This document shows, piece after piece, positions 52,004 through 59,749 of a DNA stretch of 64,000 nucleotides. The notes under the pieces were generated by a model that saw nothing but the letters and a program-made list of their open reading frames with translations, ran no database searches and was not told where the DNA came from. Source of the stretch: Candidatus Binataceae bacterium (lineage in GTDB: Bacteria; Desulfobacterota; Binatia; Binatales; Binataceae); contig DATJMX010000013.1 in the NCBI GenBank assembly GCA_035508495.1, forward strand, positions 1-64,000, written 5' to 3'. Position 1 is the stretch's first letter. Each line of letters begins with the position of its first letter. Both the position numbers and the translations under genes were made by a program.

Positions 52004-52978
52004 ATGGCCGCAACTGTACGTTCGCGTGCGCGCACCGCCACCATAAAGCAGCATCCGGGCTTTCATCAGTGCTGGTATGCGATTGCGCGCGCGGACGAAG
52101 TCGCTCCGGCACAGGCGATCGGTCGCGACTTCCTCGAGGGCCGCGCCGTCGTTTATCGCGGTGAGGACGGGACGCCCGCTGTGATGAGCGCGTTCTGCCG
52201 TCATCTTGGCGCCGACCTCTCGCTCGGCAAAGTGATAGGCGCCGATCTTCGATGCCCGTTTCATCATTGGCAATACGGTCCCGATGGCGTATGCACCAAG
52301 ATTCCAGCGTCTGAAAAAATCCCCAAGGCGGCGAAGCTCTTCAAGTTTCCCACCGCCGAGAAGTGGGGACTCATCTGGGCCTTCAATGGCACGAAGCCGC
52401 TGTTCGAGGTTCCGGAGTTTCCGCACTTCACAGAAAGTGAACTCGACTATCGGACCGTTGAGGCATTCGACCTCCCGGTCGAGCCGTGGGTGCCGTTCAC
52501 CAATTCGATGGACTTCCAGCATCTGCGCGTTTTGCATGGCCTCAAGATCGAATGCGATCCCGACAAGATCGAGGTCGGCGACCATCGAATCGAGTACGAC
52601 GTAAGGTTCGAAGATCCGAATCTCGGCATTTTCGACCAGTCGATTCGGGTCACCGGCACCAACACGATCGCGCTCAGCGGCAAGCTCAACGGCATGAGTA
52701 TCCTCTCGATGGCAACCGGAACGCCGACGCCCGACGGCCGCACGCACGGATGGTCGGTTACCGCGACGCCGAAAGCCGAAGGCACTGACGAAGAGCGTCA
52801 TCAGAAAATCGCGATGGGGCAGGCGTTCTTTCATCGGCTTATCGAAGAAGACCAGCCGATCATGAGCACCATAAAGATGCGCGAGGGGCTGCTGATCGAT
52901 GCCGACAAGGCACTCGCGCTGTTCTTCCAGTACGTGAAGCGCTTCCCAACCGCCCGTCCCGCGGCGCGTTTCTGCTGA
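52004..52978 (+). CDS. Rieske non-heme iron oxygenase, alpha-subunit-like
   Basis: A 324-residue protein. The Rieske cluster motif is CRHLGA ... CPFHHW (about 67-90). The mononuclear iron site has N-x2-D-x2-H-x4-H in NSMDFQHLRVLHG (about 166-178), and the third (Asp/Glu) ligand is not located. The mature N-terminus contains HQCWYAIARADEVAPAQAI. It is shorter than most ring-hydroxylating alpha subunits and likely acts as a monooxygenase or dealkylase of the KshA/VanA kind, needing a separate reductase that is not in this window. It is probably expressed with the LLM gene. Confidence 0.92.
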   Translation: MAATVRSRARTATIKQHPGFHQCWYAIARADEVAPAQAIGRDFLEGRAVVYRGEDGTPAVMSAFCRHLGADLSLGKVIGADLRCPFHHWQYGPDGVCTKIPASEKIPKAAKLFKFPTAEKWGLIWAFNGTKPLFEVPEFPHFTESELDYRTVEAFDLPVEPWVPFTNSMDFQHLRVLHGLKIECDPDKIEVGDHRIEYDVRFEDPNLGIFDQSIRVTGTNTIALSGKLNGMSILSMATGTPTPDGRTHGWSVTATPKAEGTDEERHQKIAMGQAFFHRLIEEDQPIMSTIKMREGLLIDADKALALFFQYVKRFPTARPAARFC

Positions 52979-53027
52979 CCCGGGAGGCTTTGCAAAACTC
53001 GAATTGACTGCCTGTCGACAGTGTCTT

Positions 53028-53061
53028 CTGGTCCCCTCTCCCTATCGTGGGAGAGGACCAG
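53028..53061. repeat. CCTCTCCC...GGGAGAGG palindrome after the Rieske gene
   Basis: CTGGTcccCTCTCCC (53028-53042) pairs with GGGAGAGGACCAG (53049-53061) around TATCGT, with a two-base bulge. It lies 50 nt after the Rieske stop. The core matches palindromes at 61399-61627 and in the loop region near 40941, so it is either a terminator-like hairpin or a dispersed REP-like unit. Confidence 0.6.
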
Positions 53062-53268
53062 TTAAATATCGACGCTCAGCAGGCCGGTCTGGCCGTTCCA
53101 CATCATCAATGGTTCCGTCCAGCCGCGCGGGTCGTGCGTGTAGTAATCCTGTTCGTACCGCCAGCGCATTGTCAGAGTCGCGCCTGAGCGCTTCTTCCAA
53201 ATGAGCGTGTAGTAAACGTATCGCTTCCACCGCGGCGAACGCGTCGAGAGGATGTGCGACGCCCGCAA
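53062..53268 (-). CDS. Uncertain Trp/Tyr-rich short frame
   Basis: A 68-codon frame between the Rieske and CADD-like genes, opening at a TTG. Its product is rich in Trp, Tyr and Arg (RWKRYVYYTLIWKKRSG, then MRWRYEQDYYTHDPRGWT), unlike its GC-rich surroundings, and has no ATG before residue 34. It may be a small gene, a remnant, or chance. No ribosome-binding site or family was recognised. Confidence 0.28.
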   Translation of the reverse strand: MRASHILSTRSPRWKRYVYYTLIWKKRSGATLTMRWRYEQDYYTHDPRGWTEPLMMWNGQTGLLSVDI

Positions 53269-53304
53269 CCAGCAGGCCGAGCGCTATTTTCGACGGCGTC
53301 AGGC

Positions 53305-54006
53305 TCAGGCCTTGGGCGGGTCGATGTCCGACCACAGCCGCCGCATCAGCTCGATATGGGTCTCCACTGCCCACAGCGTCTCGGCGGCGGCGCTCTCCGG
53401 GATGGCATTGAAGATCGAGGCGGCGCTGGAGTCGCCGTGATCGCGATCGACCTTGATATGCACGCTGAAGAAAAGCAGATCCTCGTCTGTTAACTTGTAG
53501 TTACGCTTGAGGCCGTCGATCACGCGCTCGTATGCGTCGGGATTAAACAGCTCGGAGCCGAGGCTGATTCCCGCCAGCGTCACGTACCACGGCTTCGAAT
53601 CCGCCAGCCAGTACATCCAGTGCATCATCGCGGTCGCGTCGGGGGTCATATTCGCCTGCAGGAGTTCGTCGCGCCGGATTCCGATCGCTTCGCCAAATTC
53701 GAGGTACAGCTCAGGATGCGATCGGTTGGCACCCGAGACGCGTCCCAACTCTTCTTCGATGAGGTTCTCGACGATCGCCTTGCGTGCGGGGAAATCATCG
53801 CACTTCGCGTAGATGAGCCCGAGGATATTGGCGTTGTGGCCCTTGTTGCCGGCGAAGAGCTGGGTCGCCCAATGCCGCAGCTGCGGCATCGTGAGCTCGC
53901 CGCGCTCGATTTTGTCGATAGTAGGATGTGATTTGAGCGTGCGCCCGTTGCGCTCGAGGCGTTCGATGAGAGCCTTGAGTTGCCGCGTTCCTTCTTTGAT
54001 GTCCAT
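53305..54006 (-). CDS. CADD/PqqC-like iron-containing oxygenase
   Basis: A 233-residue all-helical protein of the heme-oxygenase-like diiron (HDO) family. HPTIDKIERGELTMPQLRHW opens the fold. The metal-ligand candidates lie in NLIEEELGRVSGANRSHPEL and in the late SVHIKVDRDHGDSSA, consistent with the Glu/His set of CADD-type enzymes. Members include a para-aminobenzoate synthase (Chlamydia CADD) and PqqC, and use oxygen on small aromatics. It follows the aryl-acid AMP-ligase gene by 15 nt on the same strand, which suggests an activated or free aromatic substrate. Confidence 0.85.
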   Translation of the reverse strand: MDIKEGTRQLKALIERLERNGRTLKSHPTIDKIERGELTMPQLRHWATQLFAGNKGHNANILGLIYAKCDDFPARKAIVENLIEEELGRVSGANRSHPELYLEFGEAIGIRRDELLQANMTPDATAMMHWMYWLADSKPWYVTLAGISLGSELFNPDAYERVIDGLKRNYKLTDEDLLFFSVHIKVDRDHGDSSAASIFNAIPESAAAETLWAVETHIELMRRLWSDIDPPKA

Positions 54007-54021
54007 CGTGAGTCTCCTCGC

Positions 54022-55689
54022 TCAGCGCGCCGCGCGCTCGGCCTGAGAAGCGGTTTCGGCGCCGAGGCGCTCCGCAATCAGGCGGCGCAGTTCCGCCTTC
54101 TGAATTTTTCCGACGTTGGTAAGCGGCAGCTCGGCGACGATCTCGAGCCGCTCGGGCCATTTGAAGCGCGCCACGCCGCGCGCCGACAGCAGCTCGCGAA
54201 TATCTTCCAGCGACGGCTGCTCCGCATCGATTTCGATCGTGATAAACGCGCAGGCGCGCTCGCCCAGCGTCGGATCAGGCATCGACACCACGGCGACAGC
54301 GCGAACCGCCGGATGCGCCAGCAGATGCGCTTCGACTTCCTCGGCACTGATCTTTTCGCCGCCGCGATTGATTAGATCCTTCACCCGTCCTTCGACCACG
54401 AGGTTGGCCGACGGATGCATCCGCACCAGGTCGCCGGTGCGATAGAAGCCGTTGTCGGTGAAGGCCTCGCGATTTCGTTCCGCCGCGTTCCAATAGCCGC
54501 GAATGGTGTACGGCCCGCGGCAGCACAGCTCGCCCATCGCGCCTGGCGCGACATCTTCGCCAAGAGCATCGACAATTCTGATTTCATCGGCAGGCGAGAG
54601 CGGCCGTCCCTGCGTGCACGATGCGACTTCGTCGCTGTCATCGGGTGAGGTCATACAGATAAGACCTTCGGCCATGCCGAAAACCTGCTGCACGTGGAGA
54701 TCTGGATAGAGCCGCATCAACTCGCGCGCCGTCGGCTCCTGGAGCCGCTGTCCGCCGACAGTGATCACACGAAGCGAGCGAAGAGCGTGTCGCGATTCAG
54801 GCGGAAGCGCAGCCAGACCGATCGCGAGAGTCGGCACGCACGGAAAGTGAGTAATCTGTTGTTCGTCGATCGTGCGCGACAGTTCCGCGGGCTGCGTTGC
54901 CGCACAAAGAACCGCGCGCGCACCAATGAGCATCGCGCCGAGCAGGCCGGGGCATGCGAGCGGGAAGTTATGCTCAACCGGCAGAGCAAGCAGGAGCCGT
55001 GAATTCGCGCTCAACCCACACGCGCGAACCGAGGCGCGTGCATTGTAGAGATAGTCGGCATGCGTCCGCGGGATCAGCTTCGGCATCCCGGTCGTGCCGC
55101 CCGAGAGCAGGAACAGGGCGGCATCGAATGGATCGCCGCGTCGCGAACCGAGCGACGGCGCGCCGCCAATCTCCTCGCGAAGCGACACGCAATCGCGCGC
55201 AGACTCAATCGTGAAGATAGTTTCCAGCGAGGCGAGTTGGGACCGCAGTTCACGCGCTAACGCAGCGTGGTCGAAACCGCGAACCGTTGGCGCAATCGCG
55301 ATCGCCTTCGCCTTCGAAAATGAAGCTAGATACTCAAGTTCCGCACGCCGGAACGCCGGCAACGTCATCACAGGAATTGCGCCGATCTCGAGACTTCCCA
55401 GGAACAAACTCGCGAACTCGACGCAGTTCGGCAACTGAACGATGATTCGATCGCCGCGGCGGATACCGCTTCGCTCGAGCAACGCCGCTGTCGAGGCGGC
55501 TTCGCTCACTAGCTGACTGAAAGTTAGCGCGCGTGACGAATCGCTTACTGCGATCGCATGCGGATTCGCACGCATGATTCTCTGCGCCGATTCGGCGATC
55601 GCTTGCTGAATCGTCTCGTCACTCCAGTAACCCTCGCGCACGTAGCGCGCGGAGAACTCGTCAGGGTAGGGACTGCATCCTTCGAGCAT
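54022..55689 (-). CDS. EntE/DhbE-like aryl-acid AMP ligase
   Basis: The start at MLEGCSPYPDEFSARYVREG matches the opening of DhbE/EntE proteins and gives 555 residues. The nucleotide loop is LSGGTTGMPKLIPRTH. The aryl-pocket segment reads LPVEHNFPLACPG. The family Asn (HN) is kept, while the position of Ser240 in DhbE is Cys, a change reported for salicylate-activating relatives. QQVFGMAEGLICMTS, FYRTGDLVRMHPS and KDLINRGGEKISAEE complete the fold, and the catalytic Lys lies in NVGKIQKAELR. It adenylates an aromatic acid and transfers it to CoA or a carrier thiol. No carrier, isochorismate or siderophore gene is nearby. Confidence 0.9.
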   Translation of the reverse strand: MLEGCSPYPDEFSARYVREGYWSDETIQQAIAESAQRIMRANPHAIAVSDSSRALTFSQLVSEAASTAALLERSGIRRGDRIIVQLPNCVEFASLFLGSLEIGAIPVMTLPAFRRAELEYLASFSKAKAIAIAPTVRGFDHAALARELRSQLASLETIFTIESARDCVSLREEIGGAPSLGSRRGDPFDAALFLLSGGTTGMPKLIPRTHADYLYNARASVRACGLSANSRLLLALPVEHNFPLACPGLLGAMLIGARAVLCAATQPAELSRTIDEQQITHFPCVPTLAIGLAALPPESRHALRSLRVITVGGQRLQEPTARELMRLYPDLHVQQVFGMAEGLICMTSPDDSDEVASCTQGRPLSPADEIRIVDALGEDVAPGAMGELCCRGPYTIRGYWNAAERNREAFTDNGFYRTGDLVRMHPSANLVVEGRVKDLINRGGEKISAEEVEAHLLAHPAVRAVAVVSMPDPTLGERACAFITIEIDAEQPSLEDIRELLSARGVARFKWPERLEIVAELPLTNVGKIQKAELRRLIAERLGAETASQAERAAR

Positions 55690-55702
55690 TTTCCAAGTGA
55701 AG

Positions 55703-56365
55703 CTATGCGCGGACGCCGATCGCGCCGGCGACCATGCGGAAGCATTCGTCCATGATCCGCCCACGCTGATCGTAATCGCGCGACGGCTCGTACCAGGTGT
55801 AGAACCAGTTCATCGCACCGAACAGCAGCGAGGTCAGGATCCGCGCCTGCTCGCGATCGAGCACCGTGCCGAGCGATGTCGCGTACTGATCGAGCAGCCG
55901 CCGGCACAGCCGCGAGTAATCGCGCTTGAGCCGCGCGATATCCGCCGCATAACGCCCGGTCAGAGAATCCGCCTCGCGCACCAGCACCTTCATCTCGGCC
56001 AGGTTGGTCATGTGATATTCGAGATGGTTGCGGATGAAGGCGCGCAGGCGCAGCTCGGCGTCGGCCGCTTCCGCAGCACGCTCTTCGGCGGTCGAGAGCA
56101 ACTGTTCGAATGCGCGCTTCGAAATCAGGAACAGCAGCTCTTCCTTGTTGCGCAGGTAATAGTAGATGCGGGGGAACGAGATTCGCGCGCGGGCCGCGAT
56201 GTCGCGAATCGAGGCGAGGCCGAAGCTCTTCTCCGCGAATACGGCCGCCGCGGAGCGCAGGATGAGATCGATGTTCGCGTCGTAGCGATCTTCGGGTTTG
56301 AGCGCGCGCGTCGCGGCTTTCAGCTTCACCACGCGCTTGGTTTCTTCGGCGATTGTTTTGCGCAA
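55703..56365 (-). CDS. TetR-family regulator of the diiron/aryl-ligase region
   Basis: About 220 residues from a TTG (no ATG nearby; a GTG at codon 12 is an alternative). The HTH domain is ANIDLILRSAAAVFAEKSFG and IRDIAARARISFPRIYYYLRNKEELL, with the YYYLRNKE ending of TetR regulators of fatty-acid genes. The C-terminal domain is like TetR_C/KstR2 types (EYHMTNLAEMKVLVREADSL). It lies 13 nt upstream of the aryl-ligase start and 64 nt downstream of the diiron gene, so it is probably in the same transcript. It may bind the perfect TCTGAAC-N4-GTTCAGA palindrome at 57200-57217. Confidence 0.88.
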   Translation of the reverse strand: MRKTIAEETKRVVKLKAATRALKPEDRYDANIDLILRSAAAVFAEKSFGLASIRDIAARARISFPRIYYYLRNKEELLFLISKRAFEQLLSTAEERAAEAADAELRLRAFIRNHLEYHMTNLAEMKVLVREADSLTGRYAADIARLKRDYSRLCRRLLDQYATSLGTVLDREQARILTSLLFGAMNWFYTWYEPSRDYDQRGRIMDECFRMVAGAIGVRA

Positions 56366-56429
56366 GTTATGATGCCCCCGGTGCGAAGAGTCGGTGTCGA
56401 GATAATATGCCCGACTCCTCGGCGCTGCT

Positions 56430-57173
56430 CTAGCTGTAGCGGCGTCCCGCCGTCGCGTCGGGAATCGGGATATCGAGCTTTGTTAGCAGGTTGTTGACCT
56501 CGGCCGTGAAGTCGTCGCGCATCTGCTCGTTGGTGCGTTTGCGCAGGCCCCATCGCACGTAATCGAACTGCCGCTTCGATCCCGAATTGCCGAACATGTC
56601 GAGCCCGGCCGGATACCATCTCGCCAGATGCTTGATCAGCAGCGCGCGGCCGCGGTCGCCCTCGCGCTGAATGTAGCGCCGCATCAAGCGATAACCGAGC
56701 GCGGCATGCCCGAGTTCCTCGCGATGCACACGGTCGGCAATTTTCGCCAGCGGCTCGTAGCTGCATCCGACCCATTCGCCGCCCATGTAGGCGCCCTGGC
56801 GATCGGCGAAGAAACTGAACAGGCCGTACTCGATCCAGTCCTCAGCCTGGTCGCGCAGCTCGAAGATATAGATCGGCATCGGAGTCGCCATAAACTTCGC
56901 GTCAACATTGGTGCCGAGGTCCTCGAGCAGCTTCATCCAGTAGCTGGCATGACGCACCTCGTCGGACCAGAACGCGGCGTACTCCGCCTTGTCCTCGGGC
57001 GTCGGTGCCATCGCGAGCGGCTTCATCAGCGTGCGCTCGGGCGCGAGCATGTATTCGGATTCGATCCGCGACTGGATCGAGAGCATCCTGACGAGCAGAT
57101 CCTTGTAGTCCGGCGGCAGGCCCTCAGGACTCGTGAATTTGATCGGACTGGTTTCGCTCACCTGCTGACTCAT
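56430..57173 (-). CDS. PaaA/PaaC-like diiron protein
   Basis: A 247-residue ferritin-like protein. Metal-binding motifs fit the phenylacetyl-CoA epoxidase group: RIESEYMLAPERTLM supplies the first Glu, SDEVRHASYW the first ExxH, DWIEYGLFSFFADRQG the third-helix Glu, and HREELGHAALGY the second ExxH. It thus appears to be catalytic, not structural like PaaC. PaaB, PaaD and PaaE partners are absent, so it acts alone or with trans partners. It probably inserts oxygen into a CoA-activated ring or chain. A perfect palindromic operator lies 27 nt upstream of its start. Confidence 0.85.
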   Translation of the reverse strand: MSQQVSETSPIKFTSPEGLPPDYKDLLVRMLSIQSRIESEYMLAPERTLMKPLAMAPTPEDKAEYAAFWSDEVRHASYWMKLLEDLGTNVDAKFMATPMPIYIFELRDQAEDWIEYGLFSFFADRQGAYMGGEWVGCSYEPLAKIADRVHREELGHAALGYRLMRRYIQREGDRGRALLIKHLARWYPAGLDMFGNSGSKRQFDYVRWGLRKRTNEQMRDDFTAEVNNLLTKLDIPIPDATAGRRYS

Positions 57174-57199
57174 GAACCCACCTTGGGCGACTACCTCGT

Positions 57200-57217
57200 T
57201 CTGAACTATCGTTCAGA
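57200..57217. promoter_or_regulatory. Perfect TetR-type operator upstream of the PaaA-like gene
   Basis: TCTGAAC-tatc-GTTCAGA is a perfect 7-bp inverted repeat with 4-nt spacing. It lies directly before the diiron gene, in the gap that follows the two upstream SDR genes. The related sequence at 11183-11200 precedes the acyl-CoA dehydrogenase operon. Each would fit a TetR dimer. Confidence 0.55.
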
Positions 57218-57248
57218 TATCACCTGCAATGCGCGCGGGCAACACGGT

Positions 57249-58028
57249 TTATCCCACCATCGTAAGCCCGCCGCTCACGCTGATGACCTGGCCGGTTGCG
57301 AAGTCGGCGTCCGATGAGGCGAAGAACGCGACCGCGCCCGCGAGATCTTCGGGCTGGCCAAGACGGCGCATCGGAATACCTTTCGCCATCGCGTTCAGCA
57401 CGCCTTCGCGGCCAGCCATGGCAGCGCGAAGAAGGTTGGTCTCCGTGGGCCCGGGGCATACGACGTTGACGTTGATTTGATTGCGCGCGAGCTCGCGCGC
57501 GATCGTTTTCGAAAAGCCGATGATCGCGGCTTTGCATCCCGCATACACCGATTCGCCGGTCGAACCGACGCGGCCCGCATCCGACGCGATCGATACGATC
57601 TTGCCGCCTGCGCCGCGCGATTGCATGCGCGGCACGATCGCCTTGCACAGGTTCAAAACACCGCGGTAGTTGATCGCGATCACCTTGTCCCAAAACTCCG
57701 GCGTCGTATCGACGAAAGGCTTGAGCTCGTCCCACCCGGCGTTGTTGACGAGGATGTCGATCGGACCCAGCTCGCGTTCGACGCGGTCGGCAGCCGCGAC
57801 GGCGTCGTCGAGGCTTGTGACATCGAGCTTCACGCCGATCGCGCGCCCGCCCTGGCTCGTGATCTCGGCCGCAGTTTTCCGCGCTGCATCGGTCTGGATA
57901 TCCGCGATCGCGATAGCTGCGCCTTCGGAGCCGAGCCGTAGCGCGATCGCGCGCCCGATGCCATTGGCGCCGCCGGTGACGATCGCGACCCTGCCTTCGA
58001 GCCGTCTGCTAACTAGTTGTGTTGCCAT
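57249..58028 (-). CDS. SDR dehydrogenase, BadH-like
   Basis: A 259-residue short-chain dehydrogenase. The cofactor loop is VTGGANGIGRAIALRLG, and AIAIADIQ ends beta-2 with Asp, so NAD is the likely cofactor. NNAG is followed by VSIASDAG (Ser) and the YAGCKAAI catalytic Tyr/Lys. DELKPFVDTTPEFWDKVIAI resembles the 2-hydroxycyclohexanecarboxyl-CoA dehydrogenase BadH. An alicyclic or aromatic-derived hydroxyacyl-CoA substrate is possible. It follows SDR 58041-58802 by 12 nt and lies 75 nt ahead of the diiron gene. Confidence 0.92.
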   Translation of the reverse strand: MATQLVSRRLEGRVAIVTGGANGIGRAIALRLGSEGAAIAIADIQTDAARKTAAEITSQGGRAIGVKLDVTSLDDAVAAADRVERELGPIDILVNNAGWDELKPFVDTTPEFWDKVIAINYRGVLNLCKAIVPRMQSRGAGGKIVSIASDAGRVGSTGESVYAGCKAAIIGFSKTIARELARNQINVNVVCPGPTETNLLRAAMAGREGVLNAMAKGIPMRRLGQPEDLAGAVAFFASSDADFATGQVISVSGGLTMVG

Positions 58029-58040
58029 GATGACCTTCCC

Positions 58041-58802
58041 TCAGCTCGCGACCCATCCGCCGTCGATGATAAACGGGGCGCCGCTCGCGAATGTCGCCTC
58101 ATCGCTCGCGAGGAAAAGCGCGGTGCGCGCGACCTCCTCGGCAGTGCCCACGCGGCCGAATACGGAGCTGCGTTCGATGAACTGCGGACGGATTCCGGCG
58201 GGTCCCGTGATGCGATCGACCATCGGAGTGTGAATCACCCCGGGACAGATACAATTGACCCTGATGTTGTAGCGGCCGTATTCGATCGCGCCGACGCGCG
58301 TGAGCGCGATGACGCCGGCCTTGGCCGCGCAATATGCCGCCGCGCCCTTGATTCCGACCAGGCCCGCTACCGACGCGGTGTTGATAATCGCGCCGCCGCC
58401 GCGATCGATCAGGCGGGGCAGGGCGTATTTCATCCCGAGCCACACGCCGCGCAGGTTGATCGCGATCACCTTGTCGAACGCTTCTTCGCTGAGCTGCGCG
58501 AGAAAACCCGACTCGCCTTCGATTCCGGCGTTGTTGTAGATGACATCGAGGCCGCCGAAGTCGCGCACCGCCGCATCTACCATCGCGCGCGCGTCCTCGG
58601 AGTTCGACACATCCGCGCGCATCGAGATCGCCTTGCCGCCCGCGCTCTTCACGAGCTGCGCCGTTTCAGCGGCCGCCTCGCCATTGATGTCGACGGCCGC
58701 GACGAGCGCGCCTTCCTCGGCGAAAATCTTTGACGCCGCCCGTCCCATCCCGGAGCCGGCGCCGGTTATCAACGCAACTTTTCCTTTCAGTCTCATTTTC
58801 AC
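58041..58802 (-). CDS. SDR dehydrogenase, glucose-dehydrogenase-type fold
   Basis: A 253-residue SDR. ALITGAGSGMGRAASKIFAE and LVAAVDINGEAAA (Asp after beta-2, NAD-type) are at the start. VIYNNAGIEGES follows. Catalysis uses NTASVAG Ser and YCAAKAGVIALTR Tyr/Lys. The end is FASGAPFIIDGGW. It is the first gene of the minus-strand run of oxygenase, ligase and dehydrogenase genes, and divergent from the SDR at 58940. The substrate is unknown. Confidence 0.92.
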   Translation of the reverse strand: MKMRLKGKVALITGAGSGMGRAASKIFAEEGALVAAVDINGEAAAETAQLVKSAGGKAISMRADVSNSEDARAMVDAAVRDFGGLDVIYNNAGIEGESGFLAQLSEEAFDKVIAINLRGVWLGMKYALPRLIDRGGGAIINTASVAGLVGIKGAAAYCAAKAGVIALTRVGAIEYGRYNIRVNCICPGVIHTPMVDRITGPAGIRPQFIERSSVFGRVGTAEEVARTALFLASDEATFASGAPFIIDGGWVAS

Positions 58803-58939
58803 ACTCGCATCGCGAAGTTGATCCCAGCTCGGCGAGCGTAGCGCATCCCCAAGCCGATGCGGTAGCGATTTTACAAACGGCCCGCGGCCTGCTACCGAGC
58901 GGATGGCGCCGCATCGACGCGGACGCGACGGAGACAGCG

Positions 58940-59743
58940 ATGATGGAGTTCAACGGCAAGGCTGGATTGGTGACAGGCGCGGGCTCGGGAATCGGACGGG
59001 CCACGGCGATCGGGTTTGCGAAGCGCGGCGGCGCGATCGCAGTCGCGGATATCAACGGCGACAATGCCGAGAAGGTCGCGGGCGAGATTCGCGCCGCGGG
59101 TGGCAAGGCGATCGCGATCGTCGCCGACGTGACGCGCGGCGCGGATATCGAGATGATGATCACGCGGGCGCATCGCGAGTTCGGCCGCCTCGACTTCCTG
59201 CACAACAATGCGTTTGGAATGCCAGCCGCGCAGACGAGTACGACAGTCTCGTCGCGACTTGCTGACGTTGACGACAGCGTCTGGAGTTCGATGATCGACG
59301 TGGGGCTTACAGCGGTCTTCCGCGCGATGAAAGTCGTGATTCCGATCATGCGCGCGCAGCGCAGTGGCGCGATCGTCAATACCGCGTCGATCTCCGGACT
59401 GCGCGCCGATTACGGAATCGCCGCCTACAACGCGGCCAAGGCTGGTGTGATCAATCTCACGCGCGTAGCGGCGGTCGAATACGCGCGCGACGGTATTCGC
59501 GCCAACTGCATCTGCCCGGGTGCAATCAACACTCCGCTGCTCGCGCCCGCGCTCGAGCAACCGGGCTTCGCTGCGGCTTTCAACCAGGCGATTCCGATGG
59601 GGCGGCTGGGCCAGCCGGAGGAGATGGCCAACGTGGTGCTGTTCCTCGCTTCCGATCTCGCGTCGTTTGTGACGGGCGCCGCGTTCGTCGCCGACGGAGG
59701 TCAGACGGCAAAGACCGGCAGCCCGTCATTCATGCCCGAGTGA
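58940..59743 (+). CDS. SDR dehydrogenase, third of the region
   Basis: Two adjacent ATG codons open it, and the first gives 267 residues. The frame continues upstream into non-coding sequence. LVTGAGSGIGRATAIGFAKR and IAVADINGDNAEK form the NAD(P) site. LHNNAFGMPAAQTS replaces the usual NNAG, with Phe for Gly, an atypical substitution at a structural loop. The catalytic groups are NTASISG and YNAAKAGVINLTR. VTGAAFVADGGQTAKTG ends the domain. It diverges from the SDR at 58041 and converges on the isocitrate-lyase-family gene. Confidence 0.92.
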   Translation: MMEFNGKAGLVTGAGSGIGRATAIGFAKRGGAIAVADINGDNAEKVAGEIRAAGGKAIAIVADVTRGADIEMMITRAHREFGRLDFLHNNAFGMPAAQTSTTVSSRLADVDDSVWSSMIDVGLTAVFRAMKVVIPIMRAQRSGAIVNTASISGLRADYGIAAYNAAKAGVINLTRVAAVEYARDGIRANCICPGAINTPLLAPALEQPGFAAAFNQAIPMGRLGQPEEMANVVLFLASDLASFVTGAAFVADGGQTAKTGSPSFMPE

Positions 59744-59749
59744 TGTCGG

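Noticed and set aside
54022..55689. Siderophore biosynthesis cluster
   Set aside because: The EntE-like ligase stands without isochorismate synthase, carrier protein, NRPS or iron-uptake genes.
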